This document shows positions 44,122 to 55,255 of a stretch of 64,000 bases of DNA, one piece after another. This DNA comes from Candidula unifasciata (lineage: Eukaryota > Mollusca > Gastropoda > Stylommatophora > Geomitridae): the NCBI GenBank assembly GCA_905116865.2, contig CAJHNH020002793.1, forward strand, positions 29,693 to 93,692, in the 5' to 3' direction. Each line of letters opens with the position of its first letter. Position 1 is the first letter of the stretch. Under the pieces are notes generated by a model. That model saw nothing but the letters and a program-made list of their open reading frames with translations. It was not told the DNA's origin and ran no database searches. The translations under genes were made by a program, and so were the position numbers.

Positions 44122-44432
44122 CAGTGGGTTTCAACCTTTCTAATGCCGCTCTTCTATAATACAGTTCATCATATTGTCGCGACCCCTAACCATACAATTA
44201 TTTTCGTCGCTACTTCATAACTGTAATGAATATGTTTTGCGATGGTCTTTGGCGAATATGAAAGGGTCGTTCGATCCAAATAAGGGTGGCGACCCATGTG
44301 AAAGAGTCGTTCGATCCAAATAAGGGTGGCGACCCACGTGAAAGGGTCGTTCGATCCAAATAAGGGTGGCGACCCACGTGAAAGGGTCGTTCGATCCAAA
44401 TAAGGGTCGCGACCCATGGTTGAGAACCGTTG
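44122..44432. mobile_element. SPIN-like hAT (Buster-type) non-autonomous element
   Basis: Left end CAGTGGGTTTCAACCTTTC continues TAATGCCGC, AATACAGTTCATCATATTG, CGCGACCCCTAACCATA, AATTATTTTCGTCGCTAC, TTCATAACTGTAATGAAT and GTTTTGCGATGGTCTTTGGC. Right end is GGTCGCGACCCATGGTTGAG-AACCGTTG. The order and wording match, from memory, the SPIN family of hAT transposons described from tetrapods and a few invertebrates. Flanks CTCTGGAT (44114-44121) and CTCTAGAG (44433-44440) agree at six of eight; the latter has the TA centre expected for Buster-type targets. No transposase; 311 bp. Confidence 0.88.
44260..44419. repeat. 40-bp tandem inside the SPIN-like element
   Basis: Four 40-bp units start at 44260, 44300, 44340 and 44380. 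Each holds GAAAGGGTCGTTCGATCC and AAATAAGGGTGGCGACCC. The expected element has one such segment next to the right terminus. Units differ at one to three bases; the terminal unit has GGTCGCGACCC where the others have GGTGGCGACCC. Confidence 0.95.
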
Positions 44433-44454
44433 CTCTAGAGGATGCTTTGTTACC

Positions 44455-44597
44455 ATGGTGACAGTGGTGGTGTGATCTCCCCTGGATGGAACTATTCAGG
44501 TGGACACAAAAGGCTGTGTCAACCTGGGAGCCAAGGTCATTTCCAGGGCTTTTGGATTCTGGGACCAGCGTTTAGCCACTACACCACGGCGGCTCCC
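44455..44597 (-). repeat. SINE family B, head and part of body
   Basis: Minus strand: GGGAGCCGCCGTGGTGTAGT (head), GGCTAAACGCTGGTCCCAG, then AAATGACCTTGGCTCCCAGG and TTGACACAGCC. Short, with missing distal body. Confidence 0.75.
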
Positions 44598-44814
44598 TGT
44601 GTCGTAGCCACTGTCAGATTTCTTTTCTTTTCTTTTTAATGCTACAACTTTTTGTGTTTTCCATTTATTCTCTATCTCCCCCCTCTACCCCCCCCCCCCA
44701 ACTTATTTTTTTTTTTCGACTGTTTCTTTCAAGGGACTCTTTTTCTGATGCTGCTTAAATTCTTATCTGAAATATTACCGAGTTATTCACTTCTGACCTG
44801 ACTGCCTGTATTTA

Positions 44815-45020
44815 TTGACCACTTTTGCTGTGTAGAAAGAGCTCTCTGAGCCTGAGGTTTTAGGGCCGCATAGCTGGTGCTGTCGCCAAGGACTTTACAG
44901 GTTAGGATTTTATTTTTGCCCCCGACAGAAAACAAAATCCCCAACCTCACCGGGGATTCGAACCCAGACCTCCCGTTTAAGAGCCGTGTGTTGTTAATCG
45001 TTAGGTTAGCCAATCCTCAC
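44815..45020 (-). repeat. tRNA-headed SINE family C
   Basis: Minus strand: GTGAGGATTGGCTAACC (A-box), GGGAGGTCTGGGTTCGAATC (B-box), CCGGTGAGGTTGGGGATTTT, GTTTTCTGTCGGGGGCAAAA, CCTGTAAAGTCC and CTCAGGCTCAGAGAGC. A second copy with the same order is at 50312-50465. Confidence 0.75.
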
Positions 45021-45350
45021 CCAGTTATGCGCTTCAAGGAACTCAGAATTCGTTGATTGCTTACTGTTTATATTGTGGACATTTCTGTACGCACTGTAGT
45101 GTTCTTCTTATATGTTAACCTGTCTCACTTATTATATCTTCTGCCCTACATTTATCTTTTTTCTCCTGTTCACTAAGACGGAACACTTGTTGCTGTAAGC
45201 TGCACTGTAAATTTCACATACAATCTTTAGGATAGAGAGTGTTGAAGTAAAACATTACCTGGAACTGACAGAGTAAACGCCATCTGACCATATAGTTGTT
45301 ATTTAAGAGTAACCTCTGCTGGGATATAAATAGTTAACATTGCGGTACAG

Positions 45351-45351
45351 G

Positions 45352-45438
<87 letters not shown>

Positions 45439-45808
45439 AAAGAAAGAAAGAAAGAAAGAAAAGAAAGAAAGAAAAAGAAAAGAAAAAAAAGAAAGTAAGA
45501 AAGACCGAAAGAAAGACCGACCGACCGAAAAAGAAAGAAAAAAAAAGAAACCGAAGAAAGAAGAAAGAAAGAAAGAAAGACAGACAGACAGACAGACAGA
45601 AAGAAAGAAAGACAGAAAGAAAAAAAAAAGAAAGAAAGAAAAAAAAAAAAAAAGAAAGAAAGAAAGAAAAAGAAAGAAAGTGAGGGAAGGAAAGAACGAA
45701 AAAGAAACAGAAAGAAGTCGATTGGACGACGAAACCTGTGAAACGAACTCACGACAGACAAACTGGAAGCGGGGACATACGGCTTGACCACTTCGAAAGA
45801 AGAAAGGG

Positions 45809-45867
<59 letters not shown>

Positions 45868-45982
45868 GAAGAGGAGGGAGGGATCTACGTAACAGTTACA
45901 TCTGTCGATTGGACGACGCACCTGTGAAACGAACTCACAATCTTCTGGAAGCGGGACATACGGCTTGACCACTTCGAAGAGG

Positions 45983-46069
<87 letters not shown>
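45351..46069. repeat. Composite polypurine block: GAAA, GA arrays and an ~80-bp spacer repeat
   Basis: GAAA-type array (45354-45716, with GACC/GACA variants), spacer copy 1 (45717-45797: GTCGATTGGACGACG, GTGAAACGAACTCAC, GGCTTGACCACTTCGAA), GAAA array (45798-45868), spacer copy 2 (45904-45978) and a GA array (45979-46069). The two spacers are clearly homologous, so the whole is a higher-order tandem of spacer plus purine tract. Strand asymmetry is extreme for about 0.7 kb. Confidence 0.9.
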
Positions 46070-46070
<1 letters not shown>

Positions 46071-46335
46071 GCTAGCAGTTTTCGCAAGTTGCAAGAAACT
46101 GAAACTGTAACCATAAACTAGATGGGCAGATTTGAGTTGACAGCGAAAGGGCGGGTTGCTGTGAGTGCGGCAGATAACAACAGGTCTGAGCTCACACCAG
46201 CAAACGTCACCGCCAGCCCAGGCCTGCCTGGTAATTAATTAGACTTTCTCCATGGCAGTCACCCACAGCACGTGATTTGAGAAATATTCGTGGGGGCGGT
46301 TTTGATGGAAGTGCATAGCTGTCTGCCTGTCTGTT

Positions 46336-46458
<123 letters not shown>

Positions 46459-46597
46459 CAATCCTATATTTCACATTGTGTATTGCAATAAATTGCTCTA
46501 TATTGTTTGCTAAGAAGGATTGCATCCAGTAATACACCAGCTGATGTATACCTAACCACAATATTATATTGTTTATTCTTCTTATATTTCCTCTAGT

Positions 46598-46702
46598 AGT
46601 CGCTTTTTACGACATGCTTGTTAGAGCCAGCGTGACTACTCCCCCCCCCCCTCTCCCTCTTTCCCCGTGGGGCCCGGGAACCCATACAGTTAAGACATAT
46701 GA
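46598..46702 (-). repeat. Core module of families A/H, isolated
   Basis: GTAGTCGCTTTTTACGACATG, CTTGTTAGAG, then C run and CCCCGTGGGGCCCGGGAACCC. Neither the A nor the H body is present beside it. Confidence 0.55.
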
Positions 46703-46794
46703 GCAACTGTGATAAAGCTAGCACGCAGCCTATAGTGCCATTAAAGACTTGTATGTGCTAGACCTTTGTACATACTGAAATATGTTCCTGTCGG

Positions 46795-46975
46795 TTTGCG
46801 GATTGTAAGTTCAAATCCCCATTGAAGCAACAAGAACAAACAAAAAAAAAAAGTTGATAGGCTCACAGGTCGAATAAGCCTTAAATGGGTACTAGGACAT
46901 ATCCTGGGAAATAAAGACATCTGACGTAGTAATGTCCACAGAGTACCAAGTGGTTTATATGAGACTTACATCACA
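46795..46975 (+). repeat. SINE family B, degenerate
   Basis: GGATTGTAAGTTCAAATCCCC (B-box), A run, ACAGGTCGAATAAGCCTTAA, ATGGGTACTAGGACATATCC and GGGAAATAAAGACATCTGAC in family B order. Confidence 0.7.
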
Positions 46976-46979
46976 CGCT

Positions 46980-48140
46980 AAATAGACGTGATAACCTAGA
47001 AATGGAACCAGTATTCGCATACGACCCACACGCTGGCGTTGTTGCGTGTATGTGTGCTCGTGTTCTTTTCCCATGAACCTAATGTCGTCTTGAATTATGT
47101 GGTCCTGTTGTGTTGTCACTGCACATCGGAATTCCCATGCGGGCTCAGTCCTCCGATGCAGGAGCCACCCTAAGGTACCTCTCTTGTTAGCTGCCACAAG
47201 GAGCTGTTTGTAATGTCTCATGTCTCGGCCTAGTAGGCAACATAGGCGTGCTTCACCCTGCTTTACTCCCGTGTCACACAGTCGTGTTAGTGTCAGTGAT
47301 CTGTCAGCATCACGCATGTCGCCTTTACGTCTCATAGCATTTCTTCGTACTTATTTTGGACTGAGTCGAGTTGGAGGAAGTTTCATTTAAAGAAATGCTA
47401 ACTGGATGCAGATTCGTATCGTAGACCTTCGACAGGCTTATAAGGTTATAAGGTTATGTTAACGAAAAATGTCTGGTGAATTACTGGACTATTAGTACAA
47501 ATTCCCGCCATAGCTGATTGACACCTTTCTGTCTTTCCAGACGATAGTGTATTTATAACATATTAGTCTCCATAAGTCCAGGGTTTCAAAAACTTTTCTC
47601 ACTCAAGCCACCAAAACTAGAATTTCAATAATACCTGCCGCCCACAATCATTTTACCGCAGCACTCGCTGCAAGGAATCGCCAGTCCTGTTTTGAGAAAC
47701 TCTCTCCTGGTATATCCCACACCGGCCCGCTCCTTGTGGAAATAGTATTCTTGTTTGATGTATTGCCGCGCGCTCAAATGTATAATTAATTGTGTGACCA
47801 AAGAATTGCTCTTTGGTCTGTTTGCCTTTATTGCCAAAAACAGTGTTTTAACTGCCAGCGTGCTGCAACTTTAAATCCACACGTTACTTATGTCAGTTGT
47901 ATGTTATGAACACACGTGTGTTTCTCTATTAACTACCAGCATACCTCCTGCCTGGCTCACTATTTACCACATCGTCGCATTTGCCTCCCTACCTACACAC
48001 GTACCTGTCTGCCTCGCTATATATTTATCTCAGCTCCACACATACACCTGTGTATCTGCCTTTAATTATACCCTGAAGTTCCCAGATGGTTTCGGGGCAC
48101 TATTTCGGGGTGGGGGGGGGGGGGATAGACTATCCTCTCC
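46980..48140. other. Mostly unrecognised; possible hAT-like remnant at 47579
   Basis: A minus-strand frame of 126 codons (46955-47335) has no domain I recognise and overlaps the SINE at its 3' end. CAGGGTTTCAAAAACTTTTC at 47579 and GTTTTGAGAAACTCTC at 47689-47704 form an imperfect inverted pair of hAT-like look. I find no target duplication. Confidence 0.35.
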
Positions 48141-48149
48141 AACAACCTT

Positions 48150-48355
48150 GTCGTACTAGGCGAATAATTAGGGATGTTTCCTTCGATGGACTGCATCCGC
48201 CTGAGAGGCGAGGAACCAACAGTCTACATAAAAATAAGCTACTTTTGTAAAACGGATGCGCACGCAAAACTTTGAAGTTCTGGAACAAGACGTGTATCAA
48301 TGATCAGAACTTTCCGCAGGAGTTTCAGGCGGTAAATGCGAAGAAGACGATGCCG
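48150..48355 (+). repeat. Family A repeat
   Basis: CTTGTCGTACTAGGCGAATAA (end of core), TTTCCTTCGATGGACTGC, ATCCGCCTGAGAGGCGAGG, AACCAACAGTCTAC, TGTAAAACGGATGCGCACGC, AACTTTCCGCAGGAGTTTC and GCGAAGAAGACG (short GAA end). Confidence 0.75.
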
Positions 48356-48783
48356 TAATGTTTTTTTTAAAAATATATATATATCTGCGTTTACTTCCTT
48401 TCACTATGCCGCTGTTTCAATCATTTCGATTTTTTTTCCTTTTTCAGTAAGATTACATGACAGTATACAGGACGAAGGATTCCACTATCTGGTATTCGAT
48501 CTGTAAGTATTCGATCATGCTATCTATATTTACTTAAACAGTTCAGCCTCTCTGTTCCTATCACCTCTCCTCGTCACCTGTCGTTCGTCTGCTTTTCTGT
48601 ACACACACTTTCTGTGTCCCCAATTATTTCACCCACATGTACGATCGATCTTCCGTTCACACACACATATACGATCTCTCTCCCTTTCACATAGACACAC
48701 AATATGCCTTGCTATCAAACACACGTACTCTCTTGTCTTTTTCTGTCGTTCACACATATGCAGTTTTTTTTCCTCCCGTTTTC

Positions 48784-48787
<4 letters not shown>

Positions 48788-48853
<66 letters not shown>

Positions 48854-48855
48854 TC
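48788..48855. repeat. CA dinucleotide array
   Basis: Nearly perfect AC/CA run with one ATAC. Confidence 0.97.
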
Positions 48856-48939
48856 CACACCCACACATAGAGTCATGAGCAGTATCGCTTTCTTTCTTCT
48901 CTTTCACACACATAAACAGCCTCTCTCTCTCTCTGTCTG

Positions 48940-48971
<32 letters not shown>

Positions 48972-49538
48972 ACCCCACCCACCCTCAAAGGCATATATAT
49001 GTCTCTCTGTGTGTATTCTTGTATAACATTCATGGTATTTCAGATATATTGTTCTGTCTGTCAACTTGCCATTAAGCAGACAATGTGTACTGGCACCCCT
49101 GTGTGTCAAGAAGGCAATTGGTAAATTTCTTAAACACATATTAGGACAAGTTATTTAAATGCTTTAAAATATACAAAGATTCAAAAAAATAGAGAACAAA
49201 GGAAAAGTAGTTAGTGGAGCAAGTAAACTAATCCTTAACTTAAGTAGCTAGAAAGATAATTCATTCGGTAAAAAGTTTTGCTTGCAGGAAGTGAGTGACG
49301 GATAATATATGTCTTGCTGGTGGTGGTGGGGAAAGGGAGGCTGGAAACGTGAAGAATCAATGAAGCGTTATAGAATAAGAAGTGGAGATATCTAAGATGT
49401 TGGGTAGGAATTTCAAAGGAAATTCTGATACAATTGATTTGGTAAACTGTTGAGAAATACAATACGGATAATACAGAATCAGTTTTCATGGAAATAAATA
49501 AGCTCAGTTCACACAAGCAAGAAAGTGTACACAGAAAT

Positions 49539-49540
<2 letters not shown>

Positions 49541-49600
<60 letters not shown>

Positions 49601-49720
49601 AGAGAGAGACGAGAGAGAGGATGATGAGAAAGAAAACAGGAAGAGAGTAGAGAATGAGTGAGAAAACAGGAAGAGAGTAGAGAATGAGTGAGAAAACAGG
49701 GAGAGAGAAGATGATGACAG
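49541..49720. repeat. GA array and 30-bp tandem repeat
   Basis: GA run (49541-49620) followed by three passes of a 30-bp unit with GAATGAGTGAGAAAACAGG and AGAGAGTAGA. Confidence 0.9.
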
Positions 49721-50311
49721 AAAAAAAAATAATCGACAACTTTGGACTATTCAAGGAAAGGAAATTATGGCTGCAGCTGAAATTATGGTTGTACACCTAG
49801 TGCATACCAACCTGTTGAATTAACTTTTTTATAATTCGCCTTTCCATTTTCTTCCTCCTCCTCCTCCTCCTCCTTTTATTCTTCTTCCTCCTCCTCTCCT
49901 TCTCCTCATCCTCATAATTTCATCGGATAGACGAGATAGCTCAGACAAATACTTTCTAGGAATAACAACTCGTTGGAATTCAAAGTTGCCTTTGTGATTA
50001 ATGAGAATTATGAAAACACGGTAAGACAAGAGGACACACACTCGAGAATTCTTGTAATAAACTGTTTCCTCAGAGAAACGGCTTGATCTACTGAAAATAA
50101 GTACATGTGTGGATAAAAGCAAGCCAAACATTCATAACGTAGTGTTCAACAACAGTCGAGAGTTTGATGTTTGGCAACATTGCAAGCCAGGCTGAATGCC
50201 AAGTTAATGCAATTTGGCAACAGATCTTAGATTTGGTTTTCCTCCAGTTTGAAAATATCACGACTAAATCAGCCAACTGCCAATTACTGCCTTTATTTTA
50301 CCACTATTGCG

Positions 50312-50465
50312 GTGTAGGCAGGGGGGTCTTTGAGCCTAGGGTTGACTGCCGCATGGCTAGTGCTTGCTGCAGGTGAGAATTTTATTTTGCCCCAGACAGA
50401 AAAGAAAAAAAAAATCCCCAGCCTTACGGAGGATTCGAAATCAGCAATATCTGGTAATTAAAAGG
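50312..50465 (-). repeat. tRNA-headed SINE family C, second copy
   Basis: Matches 44815-45020 in order: TCTTTGAGCCTAGGGTTGAC, GCCGCATGGCTAGTGC, TTTATTTTGCCCCAGACAG, AATCCCCAGCCTTACGGAGG, ATTCGAAATC (decayed B-box). The A-box end is lost. Confidence 0.7.
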
Positions 50466-50469
50466 GACC

Positions 50470-51058
50470 ATCCCTACTGGAACAAAATACAGTAGTCTTG
50501 TAGTCTTAGTTTCAGCTTCATTGCAAACGGGTCACCCCATCTTTGCTCCGCTCCTGTGCCAAGGAAAAACACACAGAATGCTTATCACAGTCCCTTGTGG
50601 AAAGATTGACAGACTGCTGTCTCAGCATATTTAGCATAAACACGCATTAAAGCATACGGTAGCCATCCGAAGTGCTAACACAAACAGTCCAACATTAGAA
50701 ATGCAGTTCCTCATTGATGGTGGCAGAAGTCACTAACAGATCAGCAGTTGCCCACGCGATCACTTTTATTTTAATCACATACGGGCACCACCAACATTGC
50801 GACGATAGGATTCGCGCCATTTTCTGACTCTGTAATTCACACCACCACGTTGGTCACAATCGAGAAAACATTCCAAATGAAATCCGCAGCTCACAGTGTC
50901 ACGCCATGCATTTAACTAAGAAGCTGGGCGACGAAACTATATCCGGTTTACATATAGAGCAAAAATGCATCGGCCACCGTCCGGCAGAAGCAAATTATTT
51001 GCCTCGGCAATAACAGTGCCCCTGCTTATCGTCCATTTTGATCGGACTATAATAGAGT
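50470..51058. other. No recognised feature
   Basis: Mixed sequence of moderate GC with no repeat family, TIR or domain that I recognise. Confidence 0.4.
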
Positions 51059-51059
51059 A

Positions 51060-51355
51060 GCCCATTGAGTGTATGATAAGTAAAAGGTAAACCCCTATTC
51101 AAACCCTAAGACGTATAGGTCAGATACGGCTCGACCTATATTTTATGAACCAATCGGCACTTGATGGCTGATGTGGTCAGTATCACGCTAGTCGCATTTA
51201 CTTTCCGGGATTCCACCTGGTAGCCATTTAAGGCTAGGTTGACCTGGAAGCCAAGGTCATAAAAAAAAAAAAAAAAAAAAAAAGTCCGTAACTTCAGGGC
51301 CTGAACTCACCACCTTCCGATCCCCAGGCAAGTGTCTAGTCGCTACACCATGGCG
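51060..51355 (-). repeat. SINE family B, first of three in a row
   Basis: Minus strand: GAGCCGCCATGGTGTAGCG, ACTAGACACTTGCCTGGGG, AGGTGGTGAGTTCAGGCCC (B-box), poly(T) counterpart of the A run at 51259-51283, GACCTTGGCTTCCAGGTC, AACCTAGCCTTAAATGGC, TACCAGGTGGAATCCC, GGTCGAGCCGTATCTGACC. Nearly complete. Confidence 0.85.
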
Positions 51356-51575
51356 GCTCTTATATACAGGTACGCCTGTATTTTACAGACCACTCGGTTG
51401 GTTATGTGGTTAACATCACGCTGGTCGGCTTCACTTTCCAAGAGAGTACCTGGTACCAGTTTTTAAGGCTGTGTCGACCTAGGAGTCATGTTTGAAAAAA
51501 GGGCCTCAGGACCTGAACGCACGACATATCGATCCGCAGGCAAGCATCTACATACTACACCACAGCGGCTGGACA
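51356..51575 (-). repeat. SINE family B, second of three
   Basis: Minus strand: CAGCCGCTGTGGTGTAGTAT, GATGCTTGCCTGCGGATCG, GTGCGTTCAGGTCCTGAGG, TAGGTCGACACAGCC, CTGGTACCAGGTACTCTC. Starts within one base of the first copy's head. Confidence 0.8.
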
Positions 51576-51589
51576 AGATATTTGATACT

Positions 51590-51846
51590 AGGTGTATATG
51601 TTATAGAGCAATCTGAACTCATGTGTTAAGTCGTCAACATCACGCCGGCCACCTTTTCTTTCCAGGACATTGCCTGTTACCCATTTTAGGCTGCGTCACT
51701 TGGGAGCCAAGGCCAATTTGGAAGGGGGGGAGCCCAGGCCAATTTGGAAGGGGGGAACCCCAATTCAACTAAATGCGGATTCTAACTCCCAAGACCCTCG
51801 GGCTGGCAAAGCAAACGTCTATCCACTATACTGCCGCGGCAACCCA
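51590..51846 (-). repeat. SINE family B, third of three
   Basis: Minus strand: GGTTGCCGCGGCAGTATAGT, ACGTTTGCTTTGCCAGC, TTAGAATCCGCA, AATTGGCCTTGGCTCCC (twice, a 27-bp local duplication around 51715 and 51740), GTGACGCAGCCTAAAATGGG and CAGGCAATGTCCTGG. Confidence 0.75.
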
Positions 51847-51948
51847 GTCTTGCTGTTCAAAATTGGCAGCGTTGTTTCAGGAACCACAGTACACAGCGGT
51901 TCAACTTGGATATAACGATATAACATTTCGCTCCTCTCTTTCTAATAT

Positions 51949-52065
51949 CCAAAAAGCAATGGCAAAACAGTTGACGTAAATTTGCTTAGAAAAACCACAC
52001 AACAGACAGGAGCTTTTGGGGTTGGTTCTGCAACTTCCTGTAAAGGATACGCAACTTACCTAACC
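51949..52065 (+). repeat. SINE family E, 5' truncated, with target duplication
   Basis: AAAAAGCAATGGCAAAACAG, TTGACGTAAATTTGCTTAG, AACCACACAACAGACAGG, GGGGTTGGTTCTGCAACTTC and GGATACGCAACTTACC. Flanked by TTTCTAATAT (51939-51948) and TTTCTAAAAT (52066-52075), nine of ten identical. Confidence 0.85.
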
Positions 52066-52374
52066 TTTCTAAAATTCAAGGAACATTGAGATTGGCGAGG
52101 GGACGGACAATAAGCCAAGGTGTCTGGACTAGGGTCACCTCATCCGAGTTGATTATATTGTGACAGAAATTAGGTGATATTGTTGTGGATTTGATGAGGC
52201 TAGGAGATTTTACCACGTCCACCCTGCTGAACAAAGAGCTTCAGTTATAGAGATTAAATGTACCCCAGAACATCTTGTAAGATTGACACAAGTAGTTAAG
52301 CTGCTTTCTGAAGGAGACTAAAAACTGAAATAAAGAATGTTACACAATATCCCAGTATGGGGCGCAATCTTTCA

Positions 52375-52515
52375 TTCTTTTAAAGCACCACTCCGGCAGA
52401 TGTCAGGAGTACTAATATAACCCGACCCTATGGGTTAAACGGTGTTTTTGGGACTTGTGCCCTGGTGATCCTCATCCGAATGGTGACTCTTTGTGTTACC
52501 GGGTTTTGGTTGCTC
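52375..52515 (+). repeat. Repeat G (third copy; others in the duplication units)
   Basis: TATAACCCGACCCTATGGG, TTAAACGGTGTTTTTGGGAC, GGTGATCCTCATCCGAATGG and CACTTTGTGT-like TGACTCTTTGTGTTACC parallel 36085-36215 and 39410-39535. The family is unknown; the best-conserved part is GTGATCCTCATCC-x-AATGGTG. Confidence 0.65.
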
Positions 52516-52519
52516 TTTG

Positions 52520-53394
<875 letters not shown>

Positions 53395-53401
53395 CAGCCA
53401 A

Positions 53402-53476
53402 CATCCCAGTATGAGTTCCGGGATCTGTGGAGATACATCAACGCCCTCGCCAGCTGGCATGATGATAATGATGATG
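53402..53476 (+). pseudogene. LINE extreme C-terminus with ATGATG tail
   Basis: The frame reads QYEFRDLWRYINALASWHDD then NDDV. This resembles the last residues of RTE-like proteins (DR-E-x-W-R-x-x-[IV]-x-A-L). The GATGATAATGATGATG that follows is like their ATG-type tails. It is only about 75 bp. Confidence 0.5.
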
Positions 53477-53479
53477 TCA

Positions 53480-54225
53480 CTCTTTGCCACGACAGGCGCT
53501 TACTCGCGGGTGTGGTAAAATGAGCTACGTTTATTTAAGTCTCACACAGAAAAAGATACCAGGAACCAGAAGAATGTAAATAATGCACTACTTTGTTTTG
53601 CGCGGTTTCATTTTGGAAGTTACACCTTTACACTCTCAAGTGTTTGCTTTCAGCGTTCAGAAACAAGTCTGATAGATCATTGCCGTATGAGCTTGTATTA
53701 TATACACGTTAAACAGTGTCGTATGCAGAGGGAGCACGTTTGTTTAGTGAGTGGTTGCACGACTACAGTCAGCGCTGAGATTACGCAGAATTAGGTTGAA
53801 CAGTGACGCATGAAAATGAAACTGGAAATTTGTCGAAAAAGAAATAGATGCAAGCGACAAGCGAATGTTTCCGCCAAAGTCTTATCAGCGAACAAAACAA
53901 ATAGAATACTGCATTATGCAAACATTAGCTAATGGGAAAGTGGTAAAAAACAAGAATAGTTTAATTATATTTAGGTATTACGTTTAACTTTTTGTTTGTT
54001 TGTTTGTTTGTTGTGTTTTTTTTAAACCAGATTTAGATTACAGTTAATCATTCGGTCAGCGGGGTCTTTAAAGAACGTCGCTCTCTTCACGGCATACCTG
54101 AAAGTCTTTCTCTAGCCAATTGTCCAGCCCTGTGTGCTTTCATAGCCAGTGGAGTTTCTGTGTCCTATTCTTGCGGCATCGGACTTTTACTTGAAAGAAA
54201 CTCATGGATCAAGAAGAGTCACCTT
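53480..54225. other. No recognised feature
   Basis: AT-rich sequence with a TTTG microsatellite at 53991-54012. Nothing else recognised. Confidence 0.4.
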
Positions 54226-54235
54226 TGATGAATCA

Positions 54236-54647
54236 TGGGGGTTGTGGGAGGAGGGGGGCTGAGTGGTCTTGAGGCATAACGTCCGCCTCGAGTGTTTGAA
54301 ATCTGGGGTTCAGGTCCCGGTCAAGGCTGTGATTTTTCCACATGGACTTCTAGTAATTTTCCCTGATCCCTGGGTCGTGAGATCGGACGCCCGTGTGTAT
54401 TGCTGCGCCCGTTAAAAAAATCCCTTGGCAGTTAGAAATCGAAAAGAGTAGCCTAACGGCGCTTCCCCGGCAAAATTTAGAGCTAAAAATCTTCTCAAAG
54501 TATTTAAGGATCCTCGTGGGTGCTACGGAGTTCATGCACTGCGCTGGGATTCTTCAGACTCAGGCTTGAGTTAGAAGTAGAACGGAGCACTTATGGGTTA
54601 CTTCCCTTATACCATGATGTTGATCCCTTGTATAAACCAATATCATA
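54236..54647 (+). repeat. SINE family F, full length, with target duplication
   Basis: Head GGGGGGCTGAGTGGTCTTGA, GGCATAACGTCCGCCTCG, GGGGTTCAGGTCCCGGTC (B-box); body GGTCGTGAGATCGGACGCC, GAAATCGAAAAGAGTAGCC, CTGCGCTGGGATTCTTCAG, ACGGAGCACTTATGGGTTAC; end GATGTTGATCCCTTGTATAA. ATGAATCA is repeated at 54228-54235 and 54648-54655. It confirms the ~400-bp length seen at 34265-34660. Confidence 0.9.
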
Positions 54648-54655
54648 ATGAATCA

Positions 54656-55255
54656 GTAAAGACAGAGGTGGCTCGCAGCTCAGCCGTAAACGTTTTGTTA
54701 TGGGAATACTAACGTGTGTTGTCAGATGGACAGCGTATACTGAAAAGCATGAAGATTTTGTGCACAAATAAATTATATGTCTACATAAAATAAACTTCCA
54801 CATCCAGATTGTGGATAACTTGACTAATTGCAATACTTCACTAACTGCAAGGTACAGTAGGGATATGATGCCATCGTGTGTCACATTACTGTTTAGACGA
54901 ATATCGTAGACATGAACACTTGGATGAATTGGAGTTCTAATGGCCATCTGTCTGTGTTGGCATTTTAAAGGTGGACTTTTAGTTTTGGCACTTCTGACGG
55001 TTGACTTATGCATTTATTACCTGTGTATGTCATTGGCTTTGCCGAAACTGCAGTCTGCTTCAGTCTGTCTTCACAAAGTTCACAGATAATAGGTATGGAC
55101 TATAGACATCCTCTGTGGTTTTCGCTGGCACGCCAACGAAGCAACTATGGGTTGGCCCGTTTGCCGTGAAGTCACAACTATGAGTAACTGATAACACACG
55201 AACACTTTGTGCCGCACCGTGATCTTGATGTCTTTACTATTCCCATGGCTTTCAG
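54656..55255. other. Putative intron upstream of the kinase exon
   Basis: No family recognised apart from the weak pair noted at 35040. The last 30 bases (TGATGTCTTTACTATTCCC then ATGGCTTTCAG) form a pyrimidine tract and acceptor for the exon at 55256. Confidence 0.4.

Noticed and set aside
46955..47335. 126-codon minus-strand frame as a gene
   Set aside because: No recognisable domain, and it runs into a SINE; kept only as a note.
47579..47709. hAT-like MITE from CAGGGTTTCAAAAAC
   Set aside because: The inverted partner is imperfect with an indel and the flanking 8-mers do not match; left as a remark only.
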